Below are positions 35,450 to 44,551 of a stretch of DNA of 64,000 nt, one piece after another. The DNA lies in the NCBI GenBank assembly GCA_900078405.1, contig FLTS01000001.1, positions 1,202,626 to 1,266,625 of the forward strand, written 5' to 3'. The DNA comes from an uncultured Stenotrophomonas sp. (GTDB taxonomy: Bacteria; Pseudomonadota; Gammaproteobacteria; Xanthomonadales; Xanthomonadaceae). The notes beneath the pieces are model-generated. The model was not told the DNA's origin. It saw nothing but the letters and a program-made list of their open reading frames with translations, and made no database searches. The translations under genes were made by a program, and so were the position numbers. The stretch's first letter is position 1. Every line of letters starts with the position of its first letter.

Positions 35450-36097
35450 TCAAATCGCCTTGGCTGGATCCATCACGCCATACTGCGCCGCCAGACGCAC
35501 CAGCGCGATGTTGTCGTGCACCCCGGTCTTCTGGAACAGGCGCGCCTTGTGTGTGTTCACGGTCTTGGCGCTGAGGCTGAGCCGGCGCGCAATCTCCTCC
35601 TGCCGCCGCCCCTGCATCAGCAGCAACGCCACTTCCAGCTCGCGCGGCGAAAGCCCGTCGAACGGCGAGTCGCTCCCCTCCAGGTTCGACAACGCCAGGT
35701 TCTGCGCGATGTGGCTGGACAGGTAGCGGCGCCCCAGCGCCACGTCGTGGATTGCACGCACCAGCTCCTTCGCGTCGCCGCCCTTGCCCACATATCCCGA
35801 CGCTCCCGCCTCCAGCAGCCGCCGCGGCATCGGCCCGTCCTCGGACACCGAGACCACGATGACCCGGGTTCCGTGATCGCCCTTGACGATGCGCTCGGTG
35901 ATTTCCAGCCCGCTCAACCCCGGCAGGTGCAGGTCGCACAACACCACGTCCGGCTGCAGGCGCCTTATCTGCGGCAGCCCCGTCTCGCCGTTTTCCGCCT
36001 CACCCACCACTTCGATGCCGGTCTCACCGGAAAGAATCATCTTGATGCCGGTGCGCACCAGCGCGTGGTCATCGATGAGAAATACCCTGATGGTCAT
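35450..36097 (-). CDS. NarL/LuxR-type response regulator, GacA-like
   Basis: A 215-residue response regulator. The receiver domain (about 1-120) has the acidic pocket D9-D10, the phosphorylation site D55 in VVLCDLHLPG, and a conserved Lys in GYVGKGG. The LuxR helix-turn-helix (about 148-205) has LSPRELEVALLLMQG and LSAKTVNTHKARLFQK. The segment SDSPFDGLSPRELEVALL and the C-terminal VMDPAKAI match GacA/UvrY more than NarL. GacA proteins activate small RNAs that bind CsrA, and csrA lies 540 nt away on the same strand. The ATG at 36097 matches receiver start rules. No sensor kinase gene is adjacent. Confidence 0.85.
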   Translation of the reverse strand: MTIRVFLIDDHALVRTGIKMILSGETGIEVVGEAENGETGLPQIRRLQPDVVLCDLHLPGLSGLEITERIVKGDHGTRVIVVSVSEDGPMPRRLLEAGASGYVGKGGDAKELVRAIHDVALGRRYLSSHIAQNLALSNLEGSDSPFDGLSPRELEVALLLMQGRRQEEIARRLSLSAKTVNTHKARLFQKTGVHDNIALVRLAAQYGVMDPAKAI

Positions 36098-36411
36098 GCG
36101 CACTCCTCTCCCTGGCAAACAGGTGACAGTTGTGACTCGCCGCGCCCCGTGTTCCGGACAGGCGGACGATGGCAACGCCACCGCCCGTCATGGCGAAAGC
36201 CATGTGTATTATCAATCAGAAAAACGCCGGCTGACGCGGGGGGATTGCCCCCGTTCCCCGTCGCATGGATGCCATGCGTCCCGACCCTGAGCACAATGCG
36301 CGGATTGCTGATGCCCCTGCATCAGTGCATCCCCTACCCACAGTTAGGGATACCCCGGGACTGGCCCAGCCCCCTCTGGGGTCAAACGAATCATGCACGA
36401 CCATACACGAT
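36098..36411 (-). other. Gene-free stretch upstream of the GacA-like gene
   Basis: About 310 nt with no supported gene. On the minus strand, GATAAT or TAATAC near 36212-36222 could be a -10 for the regulator. A small palindrome CTGATGC-CCCT-GCATCAG lies near 36308-36325. Several short C-runs can pair with G-runs, but no terminator or known RNA is recognised. Confidence 0.4.
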
Positions 36412-36455
36412 GCCAAAAACAAAAGCGCCTGCGGATCATCGATCGCAGGCGCTTT
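36412..36455 (-). terminator. Terminator after tRNA-Ser
   Basis: On the minus strand a 12-bp stem (AAAGCGCCTGCG / CGCAGGCGCTTT) with a 10-nt loop is followed by TTTTGTTTTTGG. It lies 9 nt after the tRNA 3' end and closes its transcript. Confidence 0.9.
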
Positions 36456-36463
36456 CTCGACTC

Positions 36464-36556
36464 TGGCGGAGTGAGAGGGATTCGAACCCTCGATAGAGCT
36501 TTTGACCCTATACTCCCTTAGCAGGGGAGCCCCTTCGGCCTCTCGGGCATCACTCC
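36464..36556 (-). tRNA. tRNA-Ser, anticodon GCU
   Basis: A 93-nt class II tRNA reading AGC/AGU codons. The acceptor stem GGAGTGA pairs with TCACTCC, followed by discriminator G and an encoded CCA. The anticodon loop reads CTGCTAA with GCT at its centre; the long variable arm TATAGGGTCAAAAGCTCTAT and the T-loop GGTTCGAATCC are present. The csrA-tRNA-Ser(GCU) order after alaS is widespread in gammaproteobacteria. Confidence 0.97.
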
Positions 36557-36601
36557 GTTTTTCTTTCTTTTCCCTGCCTCGCGCTGCGAAGCAGGGCGCG
36601 A

Positions 36602-36631
36602 AGAATACCGTTTAACAGGGTAAAAGGTAAA
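36602..36631 (-). promoter_or_regulatory. Candidate promoter for tRNA-Ser
   Basis: On the minus strand TTTACC (-35) and TATTCT (-10) are separated by 18 nt and lie 46 nt before the tRNA 5' end. It overlaps the csrA stop region, so the tRNA could be transcribed both alone and by read-through. Confidence 0.45.
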
Positions 36632-36634
36632 CCC

Positions 36635-36838
36635 TTATTCGGAAGTTTCTTTGCTTCCCGGCGCCACGGGTTCGTCACCACGCTGGATGCGCTGGAAAAT
36701 TTCCTCGCGGTGCACCGCCACGTCCTTCGGGGCGGTGATGCCGATACGCACCTGGTTGCCCTTGACGCCAAGCACGGTGACGCTGACCGAGTCACCGATC
36801 ATCAGGGTTTCGCCTACACGGCGAGTCAGGATCAACAT
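36635..36838 (-). CDS. csrA: Carbon storage regulator CsrA (RsmA)
   Basis: A 67-residue RNA-binding dimer that blocks translation or changes stability of mRNAs carrying GGA motifs. The sequence [16 protein letters not shown] and the RNA-contact segment [12 protein letters not shown] (about 37-48) are canonical, including Arg44. The ATG at 36838 has a GGAGA ribosome site 8 nt upstream and is the universal CsrA start; the longer open frame is not coding. It lies 136 nt after alaS and has its own candidate promoter. A GacA-like regulator gene lies downstream. Confidence 0.97.
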   Translation of the reverse strand: MLILTRRVGETLMIGDSVSVTVLGVKGNQVRIGITAPKDVAVHREEIFQRIQRGDEPVAPGSKETSE

Positions 36839-36925
36839 TTTGAGAATCTCCATTAACCGGCGGGGTTCCCCACCGGTATCGGCGCGCCTGTTGCCTGCGC
36901 CCCACGACAAAGGGAAAGATTGTCA

Positions 36926-36955
36926 ATATTACTGGCAGGACAGCAATGGCTTCAA
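36926..36955 (-). promoter_or_regulatory. Candidate csrA promoter
   Basis: On the minus strand TTGAAG (-35) and TAATAT (-10) are 18 nt apart. The predicted leader is about 80 nt and holds GGA motifs (TGGGGAACC and the ribosome site ATGGAGA) that could bind CsrA itself, as in other bacteria. Confidence 0.55.
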
Positions 36956-37230
36956 GGCGCGCCGGTGCATGTGTTCACGCCAAGTGCGGCCTGACCCATT
37001 GCGGCACGCTGTCAAGCGCGGTGACCAGCTTCGGGCCATCCTCGCCGCCGCCTTGCGCCATGTCGGGACGGCCACCGCCCTTGCCACCGATCTGACCGGC
37101 AACATGGGCCAGCAGCTCCCCGGCCTTGACCCTGCCCAGCGCCGCTCCGCCCACCCCCGCTACCAGCGACGCCTTGCCGTCCTGCGTACCGGCCAGCAGG
37201 ACCACTGCATCGCCCAGTTGCTGCTTCAGG

Positions 37231-37303
37231 CGGTCGAGCGCCTCGCGGTACTTCGAGGCGGTCGAGCGCCTCGCGGTACTTCGAGGCGGTCGAGCGCCTC
37301 GCG
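37231..37303. repeat. 28-nt tandem repeat in alaS (2.6 copies)
   Basis: Unit CGGTCGAGCGCCTCGCGGTA plus CTTCGAGG, present at 37231-37258 and 37259-37286 without mismatch, then 17 nt of a third copy to 37303. The shared core between native and inserted versions is 20 nt. Two units (56 nt) must be removed to restore the alaS frame. The unit on the minus strand can encode [10 protein letters not shown], a variant of the adjoining [11 protein letters not shown]. Confidence 0.95.
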
Positions 37304-38159
37304 CAGGGCCTTGGCGTCGAAGCCCTCCAGGCGCGCAGCCAGCACCTTCACGCCGTTGATATCGACGGCCGAAGCACCAAGGTCCGCGGTGGCGCCGGAG
37401 GCGAGCTTGGCCTTGAGGGCTTCCAGTTCGCGCTCCAGCTTCTTCTGCCGCTCGCCGAGCTGGCGGATCTTGTCGACCACGTCGCTGGCGGCGCCGCCCA
37501 GCAGGTGGGCAGCCTCGGCCAGACGCGCTTCTTCCGCGTCCACGTGGTCCAGCGCACCCTGCCCGGTCACTGCTTCGATGCGGCGCACGCCGGAGGACAC
37601 GCCGCCTTCGGAGGTGATCTTGAACAGGCCGATGTCACCGGTGCGCGAGACATGAGTGCCGCCGCACAGTTCGGTGGAGTAGTCGCCCATCTTCAGCACG
37701 CGCACGTGCTCGCCGTACTTCTCGCCGAACAGCGCCATCGCGCCGAAATCCAGCGCTTCCTGCATGCCCATGTGGTGCACTTCGGCGGCGTTGTTGGCAC
37801 GCACCTGCTCGTTGACCTTGCGCTCGATGACCGCCAGTTCCTCGATCGTGATTGGCTGGAAATGCGAGAAATCGAAACGCAGGCGATCCGGTGCGACCAG
37901 CGAGCCCTTCTGCTGCACGTGGGTGCCCAGCACCTCGCGCAGCGCGGCGTGCAGCAGGTGGGTGGCCGAGTGGTTGAGGATGGTGGCGCCGCGGCGGCGG
38001 GTGTCGATCACACCGGACAAGACATCGCCCAGCTTGATCGTGCCCTGCTTCACGGTGCCGACATGGCCGTGGAACTGGCCGGCGAATTTCTGCGTGTCGC
38101 TGACGGCGATTTCCACGCCATTGGCGGACAACACGCCGTGGTCACCGACCTGACCGCCG

Positions 38160-38232
38160 GATTCGGCATAGAACGGCGTGGCATCGAGCACCAGCACGCC
38201 GTGGTGGTGCTCGATTCGGCATAGAACGGCGT
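38160..38232. repeat. Direct repeat flanking a 53-nt insertion in alaS
   Basis: The 20-mer GATTCGGCATAGAACGGCGT occurs at 38160-38179 and 38213-38232, offset by 53 nt. On the minus strand the first version reads [14 protein letters not shown] and the second, in another frame, [13 protein letters not shown] followed by GGQVGD. Both look like true AlaRS sequence. Confidence 0.95.
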
Positions 38233-39434
38233 CTGCGCAGTGAACACGATGACTTCGTCACCGGCCTGCACGGCCTCCACCGGGCGGCCATCCTTGAGCA
38301 GCGCGACCACGTTCAGGCCATCGGCCTGCAACTGCTCATAGCCGAGGAACACGGTGGGCGACAGCGTGGCGACCAGGTCGGCCGGCAACTGCACGCCGCC
38401 GCCGAACTTGCCGGCGGCACGCGCCATCTCGCGCTGGTGCTCCATCGCGCTGTCGAAGCCGGCCATGTCCACGGTCATGCCACGCTCGCGGGCGATGTCG
38501 GCAGTCAGGTCGACCGGGAAACCGTAGGTATCGTACAGGCGGAACGCCTCGGCGCCGGGGATGATGCCGTCGCCGACCTTGGCCGCGACGTCGTCGAAGA
38601 TCTTCATGCCGGCGTCCAGCGTTTCAGCGAAGCGCTCTTCTTCGGCCAGCAACGCCTTTTCCACGGTCGCAGCGGCGGCCGGCAACTCCGGGTAAGCCTC
38701 GCCCATCAGCTCGACCAGCGTCGGCACCATCGCGCTGAAGAACGGCTGGCGCACGCCCAGCATCCAGCCGTGGCGCAGGGCGCGGCGGATGATCCGGCGC
38801 AGCACGTAGCCGCGGCCTTCGTTGGACGGCAGCACGCCATCGACGATCAGGAACGCGCAGGCACGGATGTGGTCGGCGATCACGCGCAGCGACTTGTTTT
38901 CCAGGTCGGCGGTACCGGTGAGCTCGGCGGCCTTGCCGATCAGGGTCTGGAACAGGTCGATTTCATAATTGGTGTGGACGTGCTGCAGGATCGCTGCCAG
39001 ACGTTCCAGGCCCATGCCGGTGTCCACGCACGGCGCCGGCAGCGGCACCAAGGTGCCATCGGGCTGGCGGTCGAACTGCATGAACACCAGGTTCCAGATC
39101 TCGATGAAGCGGTCGCCGTCCTCGTCCGGCGAGCCCGGCGGGCCACCGGCGATGTGTTCGCCGTGGTCGTAGAAGATCTCGGTGCAGGGGCCGCACGGGC
39201 CGGTATCGGCCATCTGCCAGAAGTTGTCCGAAGCATAGGGCGCGCCCTTGTTGTCGCCGATGCGCACGATGCGCTCTGCGGGCACGCCGACCATGTCGCG
39301 CCACAGCGCGTAGGCCTCGTCATCGTTGTGGTAGACGGTGACCAGCAGGCGTTCGGCCGGCAGCTTCCACACGCCGGTCAGCAGCTCCCACGCCCACGCG
39401 ATGGCGTCCTTCTTGAAGTAGTCGCCGAACGACC

Positions 39435-39465
<31 letters not shown>

Positions 39466-39836
39466 GCGGGCGGTGTAGCCGACCGAGTCGAGGTCGTTGT
39501 GTTTGCCGCCGGCGCGCAGGCAGCGCTGCACATCGGCCGCGCGCACGTAGCTGCGCTTTTCCGCGCCGATGAAGACGTCCTTGAACTGCACCATGCCGGA
39601 GTTGGTGAACAGCAGGGTCGGGTCGTTGCCCGGCACCAGCGGCGCGGACGGCACGATGGTGTGGCCCTTGCCCTTGAAGAATGCGAGGAAGTCGGCGCGG
39701 ATCTGGGAGGTGGTGACTTTGGCGGATGTGTTCATTTGGACTGGCGGTAAGCGGGCTGGCGGCCGCCGACGCCCGTGCGGGACGCGCGGGTATCCGGGGC
39801 GGACGAAACCCTGAAAGGGTATCAGGCCCGGCCCGT

Positions 39837-40334
39837 TCAGTCCTCCGGGTCGTAGCGGGTGGCGCTGCGGATGCAGCCGGCGTCGAAGCCGCGCCGGGCC
39901 AGCAGGTCCGCGGCCTTGCGTCGCTGCGCCAGGTCCTGCGGCCCACCCTCGCCGAAACGCCGGCAGACCAGGTCGCGGGCGTTTTCCGCCCAATCTCCCT
40001 CGAAGGTGGCCATTGCCACCTCGATCTGCTCGCCATCCAGGCCATGCGTACCCAGTTCGGCACGGATGTGCAGCGGGCCATAGCCGGTGTTGGAACGGTT
40101 GCGCACCAGTGCTTCGGCGAAGCGGGTATCGTCCTGCCAGCCTTCCTCGGCCAGCCGTGCGACTGCAGCGGCGGCCTCGTCGGCATCGATGCCCTTGGCG
40201 CGGAGCTTGCGCCCCAGTTCCTTGCGCGAATGCTCGCGCCGTACCAGCAGCCCGAGCGCCCGCTGCAAGGGCGTCTGCTCGCGCGGCCGCCGGCCGCGGC
40301 GGGAGGACGGTTGCCGGTCTTCGCTGTCGTTCAT
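39837..40334 (-). CDS. recX: Regulatory protein RecX
   Basis: A 165-residue modulator that blocks RecA filament growth. RecX three-helix repeats are visible in [20 protein letters not shown] (about 30-50) and [20 protein letters not shown] (about 78-97). The N-terminus is basic and Arg-rich. The ATG at 40334 is chosen because the upstream in-frame part runs into a repeat-like stretch. It follows recA by 125 nt with a strong hairpin between them, so expression is likely by limited read-through. Confidence 0.92.
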   Translation of the reverse strand: MNDSEDRQPSSRRGRRPREQTPLQRALGLLVRREHSRKELGRKLRAKGIDADEAAAAVARLAEEGWQDDTRFAEALVRNRSNTGYGPLHIRAELGTHGLDGEQIEVAMATFEGDWAENARDLVCRRFGEGGPQDLAQRRKAADLLARRGFDAGCIRSATRYDPED

Positions 40335-40400
40335 CGCGTTGCCTGCCATCCCGCATGCGCGAGGCTTGCCCCACACCTGGGTGGGCTGGTGCCCATGCCA

Positions 40401-40456
40401 TAAAACCGCGGGAGCAGGGCGACGTCACTGACGATGCGCAGCCCCGCTCCCGCGGG
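40401..40456 (-). terminator. Terminator between recA and recX
   Basis: On the minus strand CCGCGGGAGCGGGGC pairs with GCCCTGCTCCCGCGG (14 of 15 pairs plus one G-U), followed by TTTTAT. It starts 4 nt after the recA stop. In E. coli recX is also made by read-through past a recA terminator. Confidence 0.85.
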
Positions 40457-40459
40457 CAA

Positions 40460-41485
40460 TCAATCCTCGTCGCCTTCCTCGCGGCCGGCCTCGGCCGGCT
40501 GGAACTTCTCGCGCAGCTCGGCTTCGAGCTTGGCCGCCACCTGCGGGTTGTCGCGCAGGTAGCCGCGGGCGTTGTCCTTGCCCTGGCCGATGCGCTCGTC
40601 GCCATAGCTGTACCAGGCACCGGCCTTGTCCACGAGCTTGGCGTCCACGCCCATGTCGATCAGTTCGCCTTCGCGGCTGATGCCCTCGCCGTACAGGATT
40701 TCGGTGATGACCTGCTTGAACGGGGGCGCCAGCTTGTTCTTGACCACCTTGATCTTGGTCTGGTTGCCAATGATCTCGTCGCCCTTCTTGATCGCGCCGA
40801 TGCGGCGGATATCCAGGCGCACCGAGGCGTAGAACTTCAGCGCATTGCCGCCGGTGGTGGTTTCCGGGCTCTGGCCGGGCATCATCACGCCGATCTTGTG
40901 GCGCAGCTGGTTGATGAACACCACCAGCGTGTTGGAGCGCTTGATGTTGCCGGTCAGCTTGCGCAGGGCCTGGCTCATCAGCCGGGCCTGCAGGCCCGGC
41001 AGCTGGTCGCCCATCTCGCCTTCGATTTCGGCCTTGGGGGTCAGCGCCGCAACCGAGTCGATGACCACGATGTCCACCGAGCTGGAGCGCACCAGCATGT
41101 CGGCGATCTCCAGCGCCTGCTCGCCGGTGTCGGGCTGCGACAACAGCAGGTCGTCGACGTTCACGCCCAGCTTGGCGGCGTAGATCGGGTCCAGCGCGTG
41201 TTCGGCGTCGATGAAGGCAGCGGTGCCGCCCATTTTCTGGCACTCGGCAATGGCCTGCAGGGTCAGGGTGGTCTTGCCGGAGGATTCCGGGCCGTAGATT
41301 TCGACCACGCGGCCCTTGGGCAGACCGCCGATACCCAGGGCGATGTCCAGCATCAGCGAGCCGGTGGGAATGGCCTCGACAGGCTCGACCACGCGGTCGC
41401 CCATGCGCATCACCGAGCCTTTGCCGAACTGCTTCTCGATCTGGCTCAGGGCGGCGGCAAGCGCGCGCTTCTTGTTCTCGTCCAT
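40460..41485 (-). CDS. recA: Recombinase A
   Basis: A 341-residue ATP-dependent strand-exchange protein and co-protease for LexA. The Walker A box GPESSGKTT is at about 66-74, Walker [10 protein letters not shown] at about 140, the loop L2 region [15 protein letters not shown] at about 205-220 and the MAW-equivalent segment is intact. It ends in a typical acidic tail [10 protein letters not shown]. The ATG at 41485 has a GAGGAAC ribosome site 9 nt upstream. No LexA-type palindrome is seen in the 185 nt between lexA and recA. Confidence 0.97.
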   Translation of the reverse strand: MDENKKRALAAALSQIEKQFGKGSVMRMGDRVVEPVEAIPTGSLMLDIALGIGGLPKGRVVEIYGPESSGKTTLTLQAIAECQKMGGTAAFIDAEHALDPIYAAKLGVNVDDLLLSQPDTGEQALEIADMLVRSSSVDIVVIDSVAALTPKAEIEGEMGDQLPGLQARLMSQALRKLTGNIKRSNTLVVFINQLRHKIGVMMPGQSPETTTGGNALKFYASVRLDIRRIGAIKKGDEIIGNQTKIKVVKNKLAPPFKQVITEILYGEGISREGELIDMGVDAKLVDKAGAWYSYGDERIGQGKDNARGYLRDNPQVAAKLEAELREKFQPAEAGREEGDED

Positions 41486-41540
41486 CAGGTCGTTCCTCAC
41501 GGGTGATTTGGATTTCGTCATGGGGCTCACTGTAACGGGG

Positions 41541-41575
41541 CGGTATCGCAAAGGCTGAGACTGGCGGCGATACCG
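41541..41575. repeat. Inverted repeat between lexA and recA
   Basis: CGGTATCGC at 41541-41549 and GCGATACCG at 41567-41575, 17 nt apart, 55 nt before the recA ATG. It has no T-run, so it is not an obvious terminator; it could be a binding site or part of the recA leader. Confidence 0.5.
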
Positions 41576-41670
41576 TTGAATTTATTTTTCTGCCCTGCCT
41601 GCCAGCAGCCGTGGTTGCCGCGGCCGGACATGGGGAAAGCACGCATCGGCGGCTGCGGAAGGCGGACGCC

Positions 41671-42309
41671 TCACCGGTTGGGACGCAGCAGGCCGCAATA
41701 CAGCCCCTCGATGGCGAAGTCCTGGTCGGGCAGCACTTCGATCGGCGAATAGTCCGGATTACGCGGCAGCAGGCGGATGCGGTCCTTGCCGATCTTCAGC
41801 AGCTTCACGGTGATTTCGTCATCGATGCGCGCGACCACGATCTGCCCGGAACGGGCGTCGCGGGTGCGATACACCCCGATCAGGTCGCCGTCGAAGATGC
41901 CCTCGTCGATCATCGAATCGCCCTGCACCTTCAGCAGGTAGTCCGGCGCCGGCGAGAAGAACACCTTGTCCAGCACCACGAAATCATCCGAGCGGATGTC
42001 GGCGCCGATCGGCAGCCCGGCTGCGACACGGCCCAGTATCGGCAGACGCAGCACATTGTCGTCGTTGGCCGCCGGGGCCGGCTCGCCGCCTGCGTCGTCG
42101 GCCTGCACCAGCCGGATGCCGCGGGCGCGCCCCGGTACGCGCGCGATGGCGCCGGCCGCTTCGAGGGCGTCGAGGTGGTACTGGGCCGAGCGCACGCCCT
42201 TGAAGCCGAAGGCGCGGGCGATTTCGGTCTGCGAAGGCGGCACGCCCTCGGCCGCGATGCGCTCGGCGATCAGGTCGAGAATGGCCTGCTGGGTATCGGT
42301 CAGGTTCAT
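41671..42309 (-). CDS. lexA: SOS repressor LexA
   Basis: A 212-residue repressor. The winged helix-turn-helix (about 1-65) is followed by the self-cleaving domain. The cleavage bond is A97-G98 in [10 protein letters not shown], the catalytic Ser132 lies in GDSMIDEG and Lys169 in EITVKLLK. The ATG at 42309 lies 2 nt from a perfect palindromic operator, showing autoregulation. recA follows on the same strand. Xanthomonads often carry a second LexA; none is seen here. Confidence 0.96.
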   Translation of the reverse strand: MNLTDTQQAILDLIAERIAAEGVPPSQTEIARAFGFKGVRSAQYHLDALEAAGAIARVPGRARGIRLVQADDAGGEPAPAANDDNVLRLPILGRVAAGLPIGADIRSDDFVVLDKVFFSPAPDYLLKVQGDSMIDEGIFDGDLIGVYRTRDARSGQIVVARIDDEITVKLLKIGKDRIRLLPRNPDYSPIEVLPDQDFAIEGLYCGLLRPNR

Positions 42310-42311
42310 GG

Positions 42312-42330
42312 TTAGTAGTATTACTACTAA
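42312..42330. promoter_or_regulatory. LexA operator (SOS box)
   Basis: TTAGTAGTATTACTACTAA, a perfect 19-nt palindrome. It is equivalent to the Xanthomonas LexA box TTAGTAGTAATACTACTAA and differs from the E. coli CTG-N10-CAG box. It sits right before the lexA start and 19 nt after the pncC stop. Confidence 0.95.
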
Positions 42331-42349
42331 CAACCCACCCCGTCAACGA

Positions 42350-42844
42350 TTACAGCGTCTCCAGCCCACGCAGTGCGGCGGCCACGGTTTGCCGGCGTAC
42401 CGCGTCGCGGTCGCCGCCGAAGTGGAACAGCTCGGCGCGGGTGTAGCCTCCGCGCCGCTTCCAGCCGATCCACACGGTGCCGACCGGCTTGTCGGCGCTG
42501 CCGCCACCCGGCCCGGCAATGCCGGTGACCGCCACGGCGACGCTGGCACCGGAATGCACCAGCGCGCCAGACACCATTTCAATCACCGTCTCACGGCTCA
42601 CCGCGCCCTCGCTTTCCAGCGTCTGCGGGCGCACGCCGAGCAGCGCCTGTTTGGCCTCGTAGCTGTAGGCGACCATGCCGCTGTCGAACCAGTCCGACGA
42701 GCCGGCCACGCCGGTCATCGCCTTGGCGATCCAGCCCCCGGTACAGCTTTCGGCGGTGACCACGCGGTCGCGGGCGTCGCGCAGGTGCTCGCCGAGGCGG
42801 GCGGCGAGGCGGTCCAGTTCGAGGTCGTCGGGGATGGTGGACAT
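42350..42844 (-). CDS. pncC: Nicotinamide-nucleotide amidohydrolase (CinA C-terminal family)
   Basis: A 164-residue deamidase recycling nicotinamide mononucleotide to nicotinate mononucleotide. The nucleophile region TAESCTGGWIA (about 29-39) and VTGIAGPGGGSADKPVG (about 110-126) are the family signatures. It has no N-terminal molybdopterin-like domain, so it is the short PncC form. The E. coli order pncC-recA is kept here with lexA inserted. It lies 8 nt after mltD. Confidence 0.92.
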   Translation of the reverse strand: MSTIPDDLELDRLAARLGEHLRDARDRVVTAESCTGGWIAKAMTGVAGSSDWFDSGMVAYSYEAKQALLGVRPQTLESEGAVSRETVIEMVSGALVHSGASVAVAVTGIAGPGGGSADKPVGTVWIGWKRRGGYTRAELFHFGGDRDAVRRQTVAAALRGLETL

Positions 42845-42852
42845 GGCGTTTC

Positions 42853-44427
42853 TCAGCGGCGGCAGCCTTCCAGTTTCAGGACTTGCCCCGGGCGGATGGC
42901 ATAGGCCGGGGCGCGCAGGCCGTTGGCGCGGGCCAGCACCGGCAGCTGACACTGGAAGCGCGTGGAGATGCGCCCCAGCGTATCGCCCTTGACGACCTTG
43001 TGGGTACGCGTGGCCGGACGCTGCACCGGTCGCGCTGGCGCGGCGGCGGTGGCCGCCTGCAACGCCTGCACGTCGCCCACGGCGACGTTGCCGTTGTAGG
43101 CGGCCTGCGGGCGCTTGATCGCGGCATTGAGGTCGGCGGTGATCAGGGCGCGGGCCAGGTCGGCACGCGGGCCGTTGACGCAGTGCCGGTTGTACAGCCC
43201 GGCGATGCGGGTGGTGGCGTTGAGGATGGTGCCGGCGGGAATCCAGCCGTCGGCTTCGTAGCGCGGATTGAGGTTGCGCAGTGCGCGCATGTAGCCATCG
43301 CGGGTGCCGGCGCTGCCCAGGCAGATGGTCAGTTCGTAGATGGTGGTGGATTTTGCGAGCCGGATCGTCGCCGGCTGTGCGTTGACCTTCGGGAATTCGA
43401 CGCCGTACTGCCGGGGGTGCAGGAAGATCCACGCCGCGGCGATCACCATCGGCACGTAGTCCTTGGTTTCACCGGGGAACTGGTTGTAGACCGAATCGGT
43501 CCAGAAGCCCTGCCCCGCACTCTGGTTGAACACCCGCAGCGCGCGGCCCTCGCCGCCGTTGTAGGCGGCCAGCGCCAGCTCGATGTTGCGGTTGAGCTGG
43601 CCCATGCGCTCGTTCATGTAGGCGGCGCTGGCCTCGGCGGCGCTGCGTGGGTCGAAACGGGTATCGAAGCCGGTGCCGTCCGGCCCCAGCCCGAAGCGGC
43701 GGCCGGTGGCCGGCATGAACTGCATCAGCCCGGCCGCGCCGGCGCGCGAGGAGGCATGCACGCGGCCATTGGATTCTTTGGCCATGATGCCGAACAGCAG
43801 CGCCTCGGGCAGGCCGCGCTTCTCCCATTCCGGCCACATCACCGCGCGCAGGTTCATGTAGTTCTCGTAGCTGGTCAGCAGCGCCGGGCGCATGTCGGTG
43901 AGCCAGCGGCGGATGCCGGCCTGGATGGCCGGGTTGTACTCGACCATGTCGTCGAAGGCATGGCGGTGGTCGTTGAGCAATGCCGCCGCGCGCGCGGCCT
44001 CCGGCACGTCGGCGACCAACGGGCCGGCATGGTCGGGATCGGCCTCGAGCGTGTCGCCGGCCTCGTCGGCGACGTCCTCGCCGCTGGCGTCGGCCTGCCG
44101 CTTCAGCAGGCGCTTGTAGGTGGACAACAGGGTGCCCACCTGGCAGCCCTTCTGGTCGATGCAGGCGTCGATGACGTCCTCCATGTCCTCCAACGCCGCA
44201 TTGCCTTCGGCAGTGCCCTTGGGGTCGGCATTGGCAACCAGCAGCAGCGCGTCGGTGTAGCGCTTCTCCGCGGCGACCATGCGCTGCTCGATCACTTCCA
44301 CCTTGGCCTTGTCGCGGGTGGACACGCGCTGGGCATGGGCAGCGGGGACGGCAAGCAGCAGCATGGCGGCAACCAGCAGGGCGCGGCGGCGGGCGGGCGG
44401 AGCGGTCGAGGCGGAAAGAACAGGCAT
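42853..44427 (-). CDS. Lytic transglycosylase with LysM domain (MltD-like)
   Basis: A 524-residue exported peptidoglycan lyase. A signal peptide covers about residues 1-32 without a lipobox. The catalytic SLT domain (about 195-320) has the glutamate in MAKESNGRVH, then GAAGLMQFMPATGRRFGL and ALAAYNGGEG. A helical N-terminal region (about 35-170) and a C-terminal LysM (THKVVKGDTLGRISTRF to the end) flank it. Only one LysM is evident, whereas E. coli MltD has two. The ATG at 44427 was chosen by the signal peptide. It begins a minus-strand run through pncC to lexA. Confidence 0.88.
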   Translation of the reverse strand: MPVLSASTAPPARRRALLVAAMLLLAVPAAHAQRVSTRDKAKVEVIEQRMVAAEKRYTDALLLVANADPKGTAEGNAALEDMEDVIDACIDQKGCQVGTLLSTYKRLLKRQADASGEDVADEAGDTLEADPDHAGPLVADVPEAARAAALLNDHRHAFDDMVEYNPAIQAGIRRWLTDMRPALLTSYENYMNLRAVMWPEWEKRGLPEALLFGIMAKESNGRVHASSRAGAAGLMQFMPATGRRFGLGPDGTGFDTRFDPRSAAEASAAYMNERMGQLNRNIELALAAYNGGEGRALRVFNQSAGQGFWTDSVYNQFPGETKDYVPMVIAAAWIFLHPRQYGVEFPKVNAQPATIRLAKSTTIYELTICLGSAGTRDGYMRALRNLNPRYEADGWIPAGTILNATTRIAGLYNRHCVNGPRADLARALITADLNAAIKRPQAAYNGNVAVGDVQALQAATAAAPARPVQRPATRTHKVVKGDTLGRISTRFQCQLPVLARANGLRAPAYAIRPGQVLKLEGCRR

Positions 44428-44551
44428 CAGCGGCGGCACGAGCGGCAAAGGCAGGCAGGGTAGCCGCCGCCCTCGCCCGGCGGCAACCGGCCCGGCGCCG
44501 CGATACAGTCGACCGTTAGAATCCCTTCCCTGCCACCGCAAGAGCACGTAC

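Noticed and set aside
37231..37303. Short tandem repeat as a possible CRISPR array
   Set aside because: The units touch each other without spacers and lie inside alaS.
38050..38260. Programmed frameshift in alaS
   Set aside because: No slippery heptamer is evident, and the break is explained by a 53-nt insertion; AlaRS is not known to use recoding.
42343..43432. Longer CinA with an N-terminal domain upstream of pncC
   Set aside because: The upstream part is the antisense/alternate frame of the lytic transglycosylase; PncC starts at 42844.
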